Assembly (NCBI GenBank): GCA_003535475.1
Contig: DOHC01000280.1
Coordinates: forward strand, 1-8,845
Length of the DNA: 8,845 nt
Direction of reading: 5' to 3'
Source of the DNA: Nitrospiraceae bacterium
GTDB lineage: Bacteria > Nitrospirota > Thermodesulfovibrionia > Thermodesulfovibrionales > UBA1546
The position numbers and the translations under genes were made by a program. The notes beneath the pieces are model-generated. The model saw nothing but the letters and a program-made list of their open reading frames with translations. It ran no database searches and was not told where the DNA came from. Within the stretch, counting starts at the first letter, position 1. Each line of letters starts with the position of its first letter. Below are positions 1-6,655 of the stretch, in pieces.

Positions 1-733
1 GCCTGAGAAGCCTGTTTGCAATCCTCGGCGTGCCTCTTGAGCGCAGTGCAATCTCAAGCGCGGCATCATCCTTAATCTCTATGCCTATAATCCCTGAAGA
101 CCTCAGCACGATTTTTTTAAGTTCAGAGTGTTCATAAAATCCAAGCCTGTTTATCACGCCGAATCTGTCTCTTAAGGGGGATGTAAGAAGCCCAGTCCTT
201 GTTGTTGCGCCTATTAAGGTAAACTTTGGCAGGCCTAATTTCAGTGTCCTTGCATTAGGCCCCTGCCCTATGATTATGTCAAGCTGGTAATCCTCCATCG
301 CGGGATAAAGAACCTCCTCCACTATCCTCGGGAGGCGGTGTATCTCGTCTATAAAAAGGATGTCAAAGTCTGAGAGGTTTGTAAGTATCGCGGCAAGGTC
401 TCCCTGCCTTTCAAGCACAGGGCCTGATGTTGACCTTATATTTACCTTAAGCTCGTTTGCGATTATTGTCGCAAGCGTTGTCTTGCCAAGCCCCGGAGGC
501 CCGCAGAAAAGGACATGGTCCAAAGGCTCATTCCTCTGCCTTGCGGCAGTGATGAATACTCCGAGATTTTCTTTTATCTTTTCCTGCCCGACAAAATCAT
601 TGAATGCCTTTGGCCGCAGATTCAGCTCATCAGTTAAGTCTTCCTCTTTTATGACGGGATTTAATGTCCTTTCGGGATTGTCCCGACTTGTCGGGGCTCG
701 CTGAGGCGAGTCGTCTTTACGTATCATTTGCAT
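1..733 (-). CDS. ruvB: Holliday junction branch-migration ATPase RuvB (3' end missing)
   Basis: RuvB is the hexameric AAA+ motor that, with RuvA, drives branch migration of Holliday junctions in recombinational repair. The translated minus strand has Walker A GPPGLGKT (about residues 78-85), Walker B DEIH (129-132), and the sensor region [20 protein letters not shown]; together these identify RuvB firmly. About 244 residues are present; the family is usually about 335-350, so the C-terminal winged-helix part lies beyond the left edge. The start can be ATG at 733 or at 727; both lie inside the end of ruvA (overlap of 17 or 11 bases), which indicates translational coupling. The conserved LRPK block begins near residue 39, some 15-20 residues later than usual, because a palindrome-rich segment (673-710) is read in frame near residues 9-20. 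Confidence 0.96.
   Translation of the reverse strand, partial: MQMIRKDDSPQRAPTSRDNPERTLNPVIKEEDLTDELNLRPKAFNDFVGQEKIKENLGVFITAARQRNEPLDHVLFCGPPGLGKTTLATIIANELKVNIRSTSGPVLERQGDLAAILTNLSDFDILFIDEIHRLPRIVEEVLYPAMEDYQLDIIIGQGPNARTLKLGLPKFTLIGATTRTGLLTSPLRDRFGVINRLGFYEHSELKKIVLRSSGIIGIEIKDDAALEIALRSRGTPRIANRLLR
673..710. repeat. Palindromic element inserted in frame in the 5' end of ruvB
   Basis: Two adjacent hairpins are visible: CCCGAC-TT-GTCGGG at 682-695 (6-bp stem) and CTCGC-TGAG-GCGAG at 697-710 (5-bp stem, 4-base loop). A third, CGGGA-TTG-TCCCG at 673-685, overlaps the first and gives an alternative fold. The whole block is read in the ruvB frame and encodes a polar, proline- and arginine-rich stretch between the start region and the family-like segment ERTLNP. 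It looks like a small mobile palindrome of the kind known inside genes of Rickettsia, but identity with any named repeat family cannot be judged here. Confidence 0.6.
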
Positions 734-1298
734 TACCCGTGAGATATTTTAAAGATTCTTTGACTAAAGTTTCTATATCCTTATGCCCTTTTTTGTAAGC
801 CATCTCAAGCGACTCTATCGCCTCTGCTTTTTTATATCCGAGATTAACAAGAGCTGAAAGCGTGTCTTCAAAAACCTTGTCTCTGGCTTTTCCCAAACGG
901 GGGAGTTTTTCCCTCAGTTCAAGTATTAACCTGTGCGCTGTCTTCTTGCCAAGCCCGGGTATCCGGCACAGGAGGGCCACATCCTCTTCTTCAATTGCGC
1001 GCATAAAATCATCATGCGATATTCCTGAGAGTATGTTTAACGCCATCTTCGGGCCAATGCCTGTTACGCCGAGAAGGGTTGTGAATATCCTTTTTTCATC
1101 CTCGGTTGCAAATCCGTATAACTGCAGCGCGTCTTCACGCACATGAGTATAGATATTCAGAAAAACCGTGCTGCCTTCTTCAGGAAAATTTGAGAGTACG
1201 CTTAAAGGGACATTTACCTGATAACCCACGCCGCCGGCTTCCACGATGACATTATCCGGCCTTCTTGAAATGAGCTTTCCTCTTAATGAACCAATCAT
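717..1298 (-). CDS. ruvA: Holliday junction DNA-binding protein RuvA
   Basis: RuvA binds the four-way junction as a tetramer or octamer and loads RuvB rings on two arms. The 193-residue length is typical. The N-terminal OB-fold begins MIGSLRGKL and includes the GGVGYQV block (22-28). Two helix-hairpin-helix motifs follow, [13 protein letters not shown] (78-90) and [13 protein letters not shown] (113-125). The C-terminal domain III (about 143-187, [14 protein letters not shown]) is the RuvB-contacting three-helix module. ruvB starts inside the last codons of ruvA. No ruvC is seen upstream; instead a DUF1016 gene ends 53 bases before the start. No strong Shine-Dalgarno is visible before the ATG. 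Confidence 0.97.
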   Translation of the reverse strand: MIGSLRGKLISRRPDNVIVEAGGVGYQVNVPLSVLSNFPEEGSTVFLNIYTHVREDALQLYGFATEDEKRIFTTLLGVTGIGPKMALNILSGISHDDFMRAIEEEDVALLCRIPGLGKKTAHRLILELREKLPRLGKARDKVFEDTLSALVNLGYKKAEAIESLEMAYKKGHKDIETLVKESLKYLTGNANDT

Positions 1299-1351
1299 AG
1301 CTTTAATTTTAACCTAAATTAGATTTTTATTTATTCTGTATTTAGACAGTA
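1299..1351. promoter_or_regulatory. AT-rich gap upstream of ruvA, possible ruvAB promoter
   Basis: This 53-base gap is very AT-rich and is the only non-coding space before ruvAB, so it is where a ruvAB promoter would most likely sit if the genes are not simply read through from the island. On the minus strand GTTAAAAT lies just before the start and could act as a -10 box, but no good -35 partner is apparent. A CTGT-N6-ACAG inverted repeat lies at 1336-1349; it resembles half of a LexA site, but its spacing is two bases shorter than the E. coli consensus. No hairpin followed by a T-run is seen after the DUF1016 gene. Confidence 0.3.
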
Positions 1352-2533
1352 TCATTTTACATCTCTTGTGATTTTCATTTCCACAAGTCTCTGCCTTTCA
1401 TGCTCTATTTCTGCTTTTAAGACTTTAGGGTTAGGCAATTGTAATTTATACTTTGAGGCAAATATCCTATTATTCATTCCGCCGAGAGCATATTCAACGA
1501 CGGTTTTTTTCTTGTCTGTACATAGGATTAATCCTACAGGGTCATTCTCATCAGGGAGCTTTTCTTTGTCTTTGAGGTAATTCACATAAAGGTTCATCTG
1601 TCCTGCATCTGCATGAGTGAACTCTCCTATTTTCAAGTCAATTGCAACAAGGCACCTCAATATACGATGATAGAGAAGAAGGTCAAGGCGATAGTGGCTT
1701 CCTTCAAGGGTTATTCTCTTTTGGCGAGCAATAAAAGTAAAGCCAATACCGAGTTCAAGAAGAAAATGTTCAATATGTCTAATTAAAGCCTCTTCAAGCT
1801 GTGATTCTGAATACTCATCTTTCAATCCAAGGAATTCCAGAACATATGGATCTTTAATTTCATCTTCTGGTTTGAGAACAATTGGTTTTTCATGAGCTTT
1901 GGCAATGACTGCCAATTTGCGCTTAGATAAAGCAGTTCTTTCATAGAGCATAGACTGAATCTGTCTGTCCAGTTGTCTGACAGACCAATTGCCGCGAATA
2001 CATTCAGATTCATAGAATCCGCGCTTAAAGGGTTCATCAAAACGCATAAGCAAACAATAGTGCGACCATGAAAGAGGGAACTGTGCACACAGTGTGTGCG
2101 AAATTTCAGATTGGATAGGCATTGTGCAGCCTTTCTTAAATTTCCCAGACATCGTCTGGGATTTTGCTATTAATTCGGCAGGCAGTGTTTGCCCATTCCT
2201 CTCCATAGATAATTTCCCAGACAGTGTCTGGGAAATTTGAGTTTGCTGATATGCAAGAAAGAATTGGCGCATTAAACGCAGGTTTTCCCTAGCGAATCCT
2301 TTCCCTGATTTTTTAGTAAGATCTTTTGCTAAGCGCTCAAGAAGAGCTTCGCCATACTCTGCTCTTTCTTTTCCCTTCTGCTCATACTCCACAATTCTCC
2401 TTCCAATAAGCCAGTAAGTAGTAACCAGAGCAGTATTAACATACCGCACCGCTGTCCTGCGTCCCTGATCAATCAGCGACGCAAGGTCTGTGACGAGTGC
2501 GGAGTATTTATTGCTTTTTGAAAGCTTCTTCAT
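1352..2533 (-). CDS. DUF1016/YhcG-family PD-(D/E)XK nuclease domain protein
   Basis: The N-terminal part (about 1-95) matches the helical DUF1016 domain in style: TTYWLIGRRIVEYEQKG, YGEALLERLAKDLT and FARENLRLMRQFFLAY. The C-terminal part (about 225-365) is the YhcG-type PD-(D/E)XK nuclease fold, with E277, D284 in HYRLDLLLYHR, and D299-L-K301 in VAIDLKIGEF, followed by AGQMNLYVNYL and GLILCTDK. The more usual wording at the active site is IELK, so an Asp here is a mild variant. The linker at 101-150 contains about five degenerate QTLS-like units encoded by palindromes (see that feature). Members occur widely near restriction-modification and other defence genes; the exact substrate is not known to me. 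It lies 73 bases downstream of the small nuclease gene on the same strand, so co-transcription with the restriction genes is possible. Confidence 0.9.
   Translation of the reverse strand: MKKLSKSNKYSALVTDLASLIDQGRRTAVRYVNTALVTTYWLIGRRIVEYEQKGKERAEYGEALLERLAKDLTKKSGKGFARENLRLMRQFFLAYQQTQISQTLSGKLSMERNGQTLPAELIAKSQTMSGKFKKGCTMPIQSEISHTLCAQFPLSWSHYCLLMRFDEPFKRGFYESECIRGNWSVRQLDRQIQSMLYERTALSKRKLAVIAKAHEKPIVLKPEDEIKDPYVLEFLGLKDEYSESQLEEALIRHIEHFLLELGIGFTFIARQKRITLEGSHYRLDLLLYHRILRCLVAIDLKIGEFTHADAGQMNLYVNYLKDKEKLPDENDPVGLILCTDKKKTVVEYALGGMNNRIFASKYKLQLPNPKVLKAEIEHERQRLVEMKITRDVK
2085..2237. repeat. Cluster of hairpin-forming repeats encoding QTLS-like units
   Basis: Three clean stem-loops with 3-base loops lie inside the DUF1016 gene: 2211-2237 (12-bp stem, loop AGT), 2143-2161 (8-bp stem around CCCAGAC-ATC-GTCTGGG) and 2085-2099 (6-bp stem, GCACAC-AGT-GTGTGC). 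They encode SQTLSG, SQTMSG and SHTLCA. Two weaker relatives between them encode QTLP (near 2180-2193) and CTMP (near 2119-2134). In the protein the units sit at residues 101-150, spaced 10-13 residues apart, between the DUF1016 and nuclease domains. All keep the reading frame. Confidence 0.75.
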
Positions 2534-2553
2534 TCGCCGCTCTTTTCAATCAT
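2530..2553 (-). CDS. Possible 7-residue leader peptide before the DUF1016 gene
   Basis: A tiny ORF, MIEKSGE, ends in an ATGA overlap with the start codon of the DUF1016 gene. It is preceded at a 7-base spacing by a good Shine-Dalgarno-like GGAAGGA (2561-2567), whereas the DUF1016 ATG itself has no clear one. Ribosomes could therefore load here and reinitiate. It is too short to be tested by coding statistics, so this is tentative. Confidence 0.35.
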   Translation of the reverse strand: MIEKSGE

Positions 2554-2560
2554 TTCTTTA

Positions 2561-2567
2561 TCCTTCC
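2561..2567 (-). promoter_or_regulatory. Ribosome binding site for the leader ORF
   Basis: The minus strand reads GGAAGGA 7 bases before the ATG at 2553. It is the best Shine-Dalgarno match in the 73-base gap after the nuclease gene and is better placed for the leader ORF than for the DUF1016 start at 2533, which is 27 bases away. Confidence 0.45.
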
Positions 2568-2606
2568 AATCTTGCCTGAAGTGCCGATTTGAAACCTATA
2601 TAGTCT

Positions 2607-2975
2607 TCACACCTTCCCATAAAACGCCTGACTTCCTTTTGTGATTAGTTTATACTTCCACCCTTTTGTTTTGCAAAACGCTTCTGCTGTTTGGCCCTTT
2701 AGTTTGGTTGAAAGCCATAGAAGTAACGGCAGTCCTTTTGTTTCATGGATTTCTTTACTGCCGTCTTTATATTCAACCATAAAATCAGGCCAATAGTGCT
2801 TCGTAACCCCAAAAAATTTATATGGTATTTTTATGCCATGTTTCTTTGTCCATGTTTTAACTGCCGGGTTCCTTTCCAGTTCAACCATGTATTCCCGCTC
2901 AAGAGCAGAATCATATTCCTCTTTTCCAGAAGGATTCTTCTTAAGATTTGTCAGCGTTCCTCTTTTAGAAACCAT
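2607..2975 (-). CDS. Small PD-(D/E)XK (TnsA-N/type III Res C-terminal-like) nuclease
   Basis: This 122-residue protein has the core of a PD-(D/E)XK nuclease: SALEREYMVELERNPAVKTW (about 23-42, with candidate Glu 26 or 28), YWPDFMVEYKDGS (61-73, metal-binding D64) and EIHETKG (75-81, E78-T-K80). The pattern of an N-terminal Glu, then PDF, then ExK resembles the TnsA N-terminal nuclease and the nuclease domain normally found at the C-terminus of type III Res proteins. It begins only 3 bases after the Res stop codon and in the same frame, so it very likely supplies the DNA-cutting activity that the upstream helicase lacks. It may be a true separate subunit or the result of a nonsense change in a fused gene. 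The nuclease fold is well supported; its partnership with Res is inferred from position. Confidence 0.85.
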   Translation of the reverse strand: MVSKRGTLTNLKKNPSGKEEYDSALEREYMVELERNPAVKTWTKKHGIKIPYKFFGVTKHYWPDFMVEYKDGSKEIHETKGLPLLLWLSTKLKGQTAEAFCKTKGWKYKLITKGSQAFYGKV

Positions 2976-2978
2976 AAA

Positions 2979-5009
2979 TCATCTTTTTGTAAAAATTCCT
3001 TCTATCAGTTCTGGTCTTAAAAATATATCCCTCACCTGCTCAATCATTGCCCAGAGAATACGCAATTGCCTGTCATTTGCTGATTCCTCAATATCATTTC
3101 CTAACAAGAGGCGGTTTTTTATATGTTCACGGATAATCTTTACCAAAACAACCTGCCGGTCATCAGGATTGCGGTCATATTCAAGGAGTGCATCACGGGC
3201 AATCAAATGAATCTGACGTACCAACTGCTTTTTTAACTCATCTATTGCCCAATGCTCGGTCTTTGTGATTCTGGAGATTTTCTCAACCTCAATCTCAGGT
3301 ACATTCTTATCAAGAGTCGTTAATCCCGCATCAAGGTTAAGGCTTTTTATTTGTTCAACGTCCTCTGTAATATTCATCCTGTAAAAATCATATTTATATT
3401 CGTTCAGAAACTTTTGCCATTCATAGATAGGTTCAACAATCTCAGGAGGTTCAGGTGTTGGAGGCAAGGATGAAATATCAAGCTTCTCTTCTGCTGTTTC
3501 AAGTGTTGTCTCTCCTTCGTCAACAGCGTCTAACTGTTTTTCTTCAGGGATTTTTTCGATATCAAAGATAACCCCTGCCGGGTCTAAGGCATCAGGATAC
3601 TCTGTTGCCTTTAACATGTCCCAGAGCCATTTATGCTTTAGTATCGGATGGTCAACAACAAAGAGAGATTCCCACTCCTCGGGATTCTTGCTCATCCTTC
3701 TTAAACCTCTTCCAATTACCTGAGGCCCATAAACAGAAAATTTCTGTCCGTTTATTTCTTTGAAACTGAATTTTCTGAAAAGAAGGATAACCGAGATATT
3801 ACGAACATCCCATCCTTCACGAAGCATAAGGACTGAGACAACAGCATCATATTCCGTCTGAGGGTTCTTGTTTAAATCCCTCGCAGCCTCTTTCAATTCA
3901 TCATCAGATTCATTCGTAACGAGCAGAACCTTCTTAATCCCATAAGGCTCGCCTACACTGATTATTTCATCACGGATACGCTTTGCATCTTCAATAGAAA
4001 TTGCAACTACAAAAAGCAATGGCTTGAATTTAGGCGGAGTTCCAATTCGCTGATGTTTTAATAATTCCAGTGCAATAGCTATCTGCTGACGCATGGGGTT
4101 GGTGCTTGTAATGTATCTGGTTGCTCTGATTTTTCTTTTCTCTATCTCTTCCCAAGGCACTTCCTCTGCTGAAATCGTTTTCCCTGTCTCTAAATCCTCA
4201 TAGGTAAGCTGAACTTTCTTCACATCAGGGTGAAATACTATCGGTCTTTTGATGATTTTGTCCTTCATTGCGTCAGCAATTGAATAGACAAAAATCATCT
4301 TGCTGTCAGGATGTTTGCCGTCAAGACGGTCAGGCGTGGCAGTAGTATCAAGGCGGAAAAACCGTTTTGGCTTAAGCTTATTCATCAAATCATCATACTG
4401 CTCGGCCTTTGTATTATGTGCCTCGTCATTAAAAATGCAAAGAGATTCTACATTGTCCCTCAATACCTTCCAATTATCTGTCCACTCATAAATCTGATGG
4501 ATATTGCCTAAGATAATCGTCCCTGCTCTCACTCCGGCAGGGCTCTCGGAAGGTTTCATTATATGCAGAGATATTCTGTCTTTCAAAGGTTCATAAGAGT
4601 TAAAGAACAAAGGGAATGTGTCATAAATATAACTGTCAGAATTTCTGTCAAAATCATCAGCCAGCCTTTCACGGACAATTGTATTTGGCGTCAGAATCAG
4701 GAATTTTGTCTGGTCATGAACAATCATCATATAAGCGATCATTGTCCCAATGATGGTTGTCTTTCCGCCGCCTGTAACGATGTTGGTCAGCAGGTCTTTC
4801 TCCCCTAAGATTTCAAAGCAATAAATACATCTATGAATCGCCTCAAACTGCATCTTCCACTGCTTGTCGCTAAAAAGCTCCATTTTGGGCTTGAAATGAG
4901 GAGAAGAAAGGTGTTTTAAAAAAGCAATGCCTGTATCAGGGACTCCGATAAATCCTGATTTCACCCATTCCTTAAAATTCGCCTCATGTGGTTTAAAGGA
5001 GTAGTGCAT
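2979..5009 (-). CDS. res: Type III restriction Res-like DEAD/DEAH helicase/translocase
   Basis: The protein is the ATP-dependent motor of a type III-like restriction enzyme. Superfamily 2 motifs appear in order: Walker A TGGGKT (79-84), DEAH (195-198), TAT (223-225), motif V LREGWDVRNISVI (396-408) and motif VI QVIGRGLRR (430-438); the pair LREGWDVRNIS and GRGLRRM is typical of type III Res. At 676 residues it is about 300 shorter than EcoP1I/EcoP15I Res and ends before any PD-(D/E)XK domain. A proline- and glutamate-rich linker lies near 488-527. The start ATG at 5009 shares one base with the stop of the preceding small ORF (TAATG), and GGGG lies about 5 bases upstream. The stop TGA is followed at once, in frame, by the separate nuclease ORF. 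Confidence 0.93.
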   Translation of the reverse strand: MHYSFKPHEANFKEWVKSGFIGVPDTGIAFLKHLSSPHFKPKMELFSDKQWKMQFEAIHRCIYCFEILGEKDLLTNIVTGGGKTTIIGTMIAYMMIVHDQTKFLILTPNTIVRERLADDFDRNSDSYIYDTFPLFFNSYEPLKDRISLHIMKPSESPAGVRAGTIILGNIHQIYEWTDNWKVLRDNVESLCIFNDEAHNTKAEQYDDLMNKLKPKRFFRLDTTATPDRLDGKHPDSKMIFVYSIADAMKDKIIKRPIVFHPDVKKVQLTYEDLETGKTISAEEVPWEEIEKRKIRATRYITSTNPMRQQIAIALELLKHQRIGTPPKFKPLLFVVAISIEDAKRIRDEIISVGEPYGIKKVLLVTNESDDELKEAARDLNKNPQTEYDAVVSVLMLREGWDVRNISVILLFRKFSFKEINGQKFSVYGPQVIGRGLRRMSKNPEEWESLFVVDHPILKHKWLWDMLKATEYPDALDPAGVIFDIEKIPEEKQLDAVDEGETTLETAEEKLDISSLPPTPEPPEIVEPIYEWQKFLNEYKYDFYRMNITEDVEQIKSLNLDAGLTTLDKNVPEIEVEKISRITKTEHWAIDELKKQLVRQIHLIARDALLEYDRNPDDRQVVLVKIIREHIKNRLLLGNDIEESANDRQLRILWAMIEQVRDIFLRPELIEGIFTKR

Positions 5010-5155
5010 TAAACCCCTATTTTTTCCTTGACATTTATATGAGATAAGGCGTATAAATAAATCAGATACAGTAAACGTTCCTCCTCGATGACAAGAGCCC
5101 CCGGGCTCTCTCCATGAATAATGGGGTAGTTGAGGAGGTCATTTTTTATACGCAT
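5009..5155 (-). CDS. Unrecognised 48-residue ORF coupled to res
   Basis: A small ORF starting MRIKNDLLNYPIIHGESPG runs from inside the last codons of the DUF3800 gene (17-base overlap) to a TAATG stop/start overlap with res. It fills the only otherwise empty space in the operon without a gap, and its C-terminal half looks protein-like: charged EEER followed by a short hydrophobic helix LLYLIYLYAL. A GGGG stretch lies about 13 bases before the ATG, further than ideal. I recognise no family. It could be a small regulatory or structural subunit, a coupling leader for res, or the tail of a decayed gene. Confidence 0.55.
   Translation of the reverse strand: MRIKNDLLNYPIIHGESPGALVIEEERLLYLIYLYALSHINVKEKIGV
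5080..5138. repeat. Nested inverted repeats before res
   Basis: An inner hairpin AGAGCCC-CC-GGGCTCT (5094-5109, 7-bp stem, 2-base centre) is enclosed by a second complementary pair, CCTCCTC at 5080-5086 with GAGGAGG at 5132-5138. Both lie in the small ORF about 70-130 bases upstream of the res start. In mRNA they could form a stem with an inner hairpin that affects translation of the small ORF or res. There is no T-run after the hairpin, so it is not a typical terminator. Confidence 0.4.
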
Positions 5156-5825
5156 AAAATTCTTTGTCCCCTTTTTCAAAGATATCAAATTCTGACTTTA
5201 TCAGTTGCTGCACAATATTGTATGAGCGAAAGTCATTTGATTCCCATTTTCTATAAATAGCCCAGCCGAAATAATCCGCTGCCTGATTACAAAGATCAAA
5301 CTTTGAATTATGAAAATAAAGAGCATATGAAACCTTTGCGTGCTGTTTTATAAGGGATTTAAACGCCTGTTTGAGAATGCCGCGCTTTTTCTTTTCAAAC
5401 AGACTGCTGAATACTACTACCACATGGTCATAGACATGCCATGTGGCGCGATTGAAAGAATATTTGAGTAATGTTTCGGCGAGGATTTTATAAAACTCCA
5501 ATGGCTGCTGATGCAGTTTAGGATTTGCCTTATTTTTTTGACCTATAACAGAATCCACCCTTAACGGTTGCTTTAATTTACAAATAATAGAGAAAACATT
5601 GTTTCGCACATCTTGTATATCTTCTGAAGCGTGAAAATATCCGTGTTCCTCCATTCTTGGACCACAGGCATAATTAGGCAATAAGTCATAACGAAGTTTC
5701 AGTAAAGGTGAGCCGATTTCAAACGGCTCTGTTGCACTCAAAACAGTTAATACAAAAAACTTCGTCCCATTCGGACTGAAATCAAAATTTCCAGATTCGT
5801 CTATGAAAAGATAAAGGGTTTTCAT
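5139..5825 (-). CDS. DUF3800 domain protein
   Basis: The 228-residue protein has the DUF3800 signature: an opening strand with the acidic pair YLFIDESGNF (5-14, D9 and E10), GYFHASED (62-69), and a C-terminal QAADYFGWAIYRKWE (181-195, D184) followed by the common tail SEFDIFEKGDKEFY. DUF3800 proteins have been proposed to have an RNase H-like fold with Asp/Glu active-site residues, but their biochemical role is not settled. They are frequent passengers in defence islands. The gene begins 6 bases after the TIR gene stop and has no strong Shine-Dalgarno of its own, so coupled translation is likely. The full family pattern from start to end is present, so it seems intact. Confidence 0.88.
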   Translation of the reverse strand: MKTLYLFIDESGNFDFSPNGTKFFVLTVLSATEPFEIGSPLLKLRYDLLPNYACGPRMEEHGYFHASEDIQDVRNNVFSIICKLKQPLRVDSVIGQKNKANPKLHQQPLEFYKILAETLLKYSFNRATWHVYDHVVVVFSSLFEKKKRGILKQAFKSLIKQHAKVSYALYFHNSKFDLCNQAADYFGWAIYRKWESNDFRSYNIVQQLIKSEFDIFEKGDKEFYAYKK

Positions 5826-5831
5826 AAGTTA

Positions 5832-6653
5832 CTATATTTTTACCTCATACCCAGCTGCCCTTAATTCTTTCACAATATCTAACTGACTTTCATTAACGCT
5901 ATTTTTAAATGGTAAATAAATCAAGCCATGCAAGTCTGATGGAGGCTCGATATCTCCAGTGTACAGACAACAAACCCTATTTCTTCCGAGTTTTCCTGCA
6001 AATAAACCAAATTCAAAAACAACATTTTGCCTTGCCCGTGGCCTGAGATTATCTTCTTGTCCTTCCTTGCAACCTTTATCATCTGGCGTAAGTAGTATAA
6101 ATGCAAAACCGACATCAGAATGCTTTTCTAATTTTTCAATAATTGTCATTCCCTGACTTGGCTGTTCATGGAGAATGATAGGTTCAAATCCCAAACGAGT
6201 TAAAATAAGTGCAAGCTCAGTTTTTGCCTGTTCATTGTGGCCATGAACAATAAAAACTTTTTTTGAAAATGATTTGGGGATTATTGATAAATCTTGTGAT
6301 TTTTCAGTGCTTCCAAATATCTTAAGTTGTTCAATAAATCCTTCTAAAAGACTTCTTTTATTATGAAGGGTTTTTATAAAGCTATTTTGATGGATACCAT
6401 TTGAATTGCCTGTCCATGATGATATTGATGGCACATCGTACGCAGAAGAATATACATCTAAATTATCATGCGGTTTACCAAATGCCCTAATAATAACTTG
6501 CTCGGTAAGATTATCCCATTTACGAACTTCTGGGTCATCACAATGCAATTGCAGTAATTTATCAATTTGCTCCATCTGCTTTTTTATAAGTTCAATTGCC
6601 TGACTTGATGATAAACTCGGGGGTATTCTTTCTTCCTTTGGGTATTTTGTCAT
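5832..6653 (-). CDS. TIR-like predicted nucleotide-binding protein (PF10137/CAP12-type)
   Basis: The C-terminal half (about 132-273) is a TIR-like domain: KKVFIVHGHNEQAK (131-144), LGFEPIILHEQP (154-165), TIIEKLEKHSDVGFAFILLTPDD (170-192), RPRARQNVVFEFG (204-216), GRNRVCCLY (223-231) and PSDLHGLIYLPF (238-249). E214 lies where the catalytic Glu of NAD-cleaving TIR domains would fall. In this family some members are effectors of Pycsar/CBASS-type defence that deplete NAD. The N-terminal part (about 15-115) is helical, with FIEQLKIFG at its end, and may sense or oligomerise. The start has a strong Shine-Dalgarno and lies 2 bases after the mod stop. NADase activity and a role in phage defence are inferred. 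The gene is AT-rich compared with mod. Confidence 0.9.
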   Translation of the reverse strand: MTKYPKEERIPPSLSSSQAIELIKKQMEQIDKLLQLHCDDPEVRKWDNLTEQVIIRAFGKPHDNLDVYSSAYDVPSISSWTGNSNGIHQNSFIKTLHNKRSLLEGFIEQLKIFGSTEKSQDLSIIPKSFSKKVFIVHGHNEQAKTELALILTRLGFEPIILHEQPSQGMTIIEKLEKHSDVGFAFILLTPDDKGCKEGQEDNLRPRARQNVVFEFGLFAGKLGRNRVCCLYTGDIEPPSDLHGLIYLPFKNSVNESQLDIVKELRAAGYEVKI

Positions 6654-6655
6654 AT

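Noticed and set aside
360..1146. Plus-strand open frames of 114 and 94 codons over ruvB and ruvA
   Set aside because: They lie antisense to clear ruvB and ruvA coding sequence and their translations show no family-like pattern.
1336..1349. CTGT-N6-ACAG as an SOS (LexA) box for ruvAB
   Set aside because: Spacing is two bases short of the E. coli-type site and the LexA motif of this lineage is unknown, so it is mentioned only as an inverted repeat.
1822..2088. Minus-strand open frame of 88 codons inside the DUF1016 gene
   Set aside because: It is in another frame of a gene with recognisable motifs and has no protein-like features of its own.
2085..2237. The repeated palindromes as a CRISPR array
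   Set aside because: The units are short, differ in sequence, are unevenly spaced and are all translated within one gene.
4300..4808. Plus-strand open frames of 63-81 codons over res
   Set aside because: They are antisense to the helicase motifs and look random.
5094..5109. GC-rich hairpin as an intrinsic terminator after DUF3800
   Set aside because: No T-run follows it on the minus strand, and an open frame runs through it into res.
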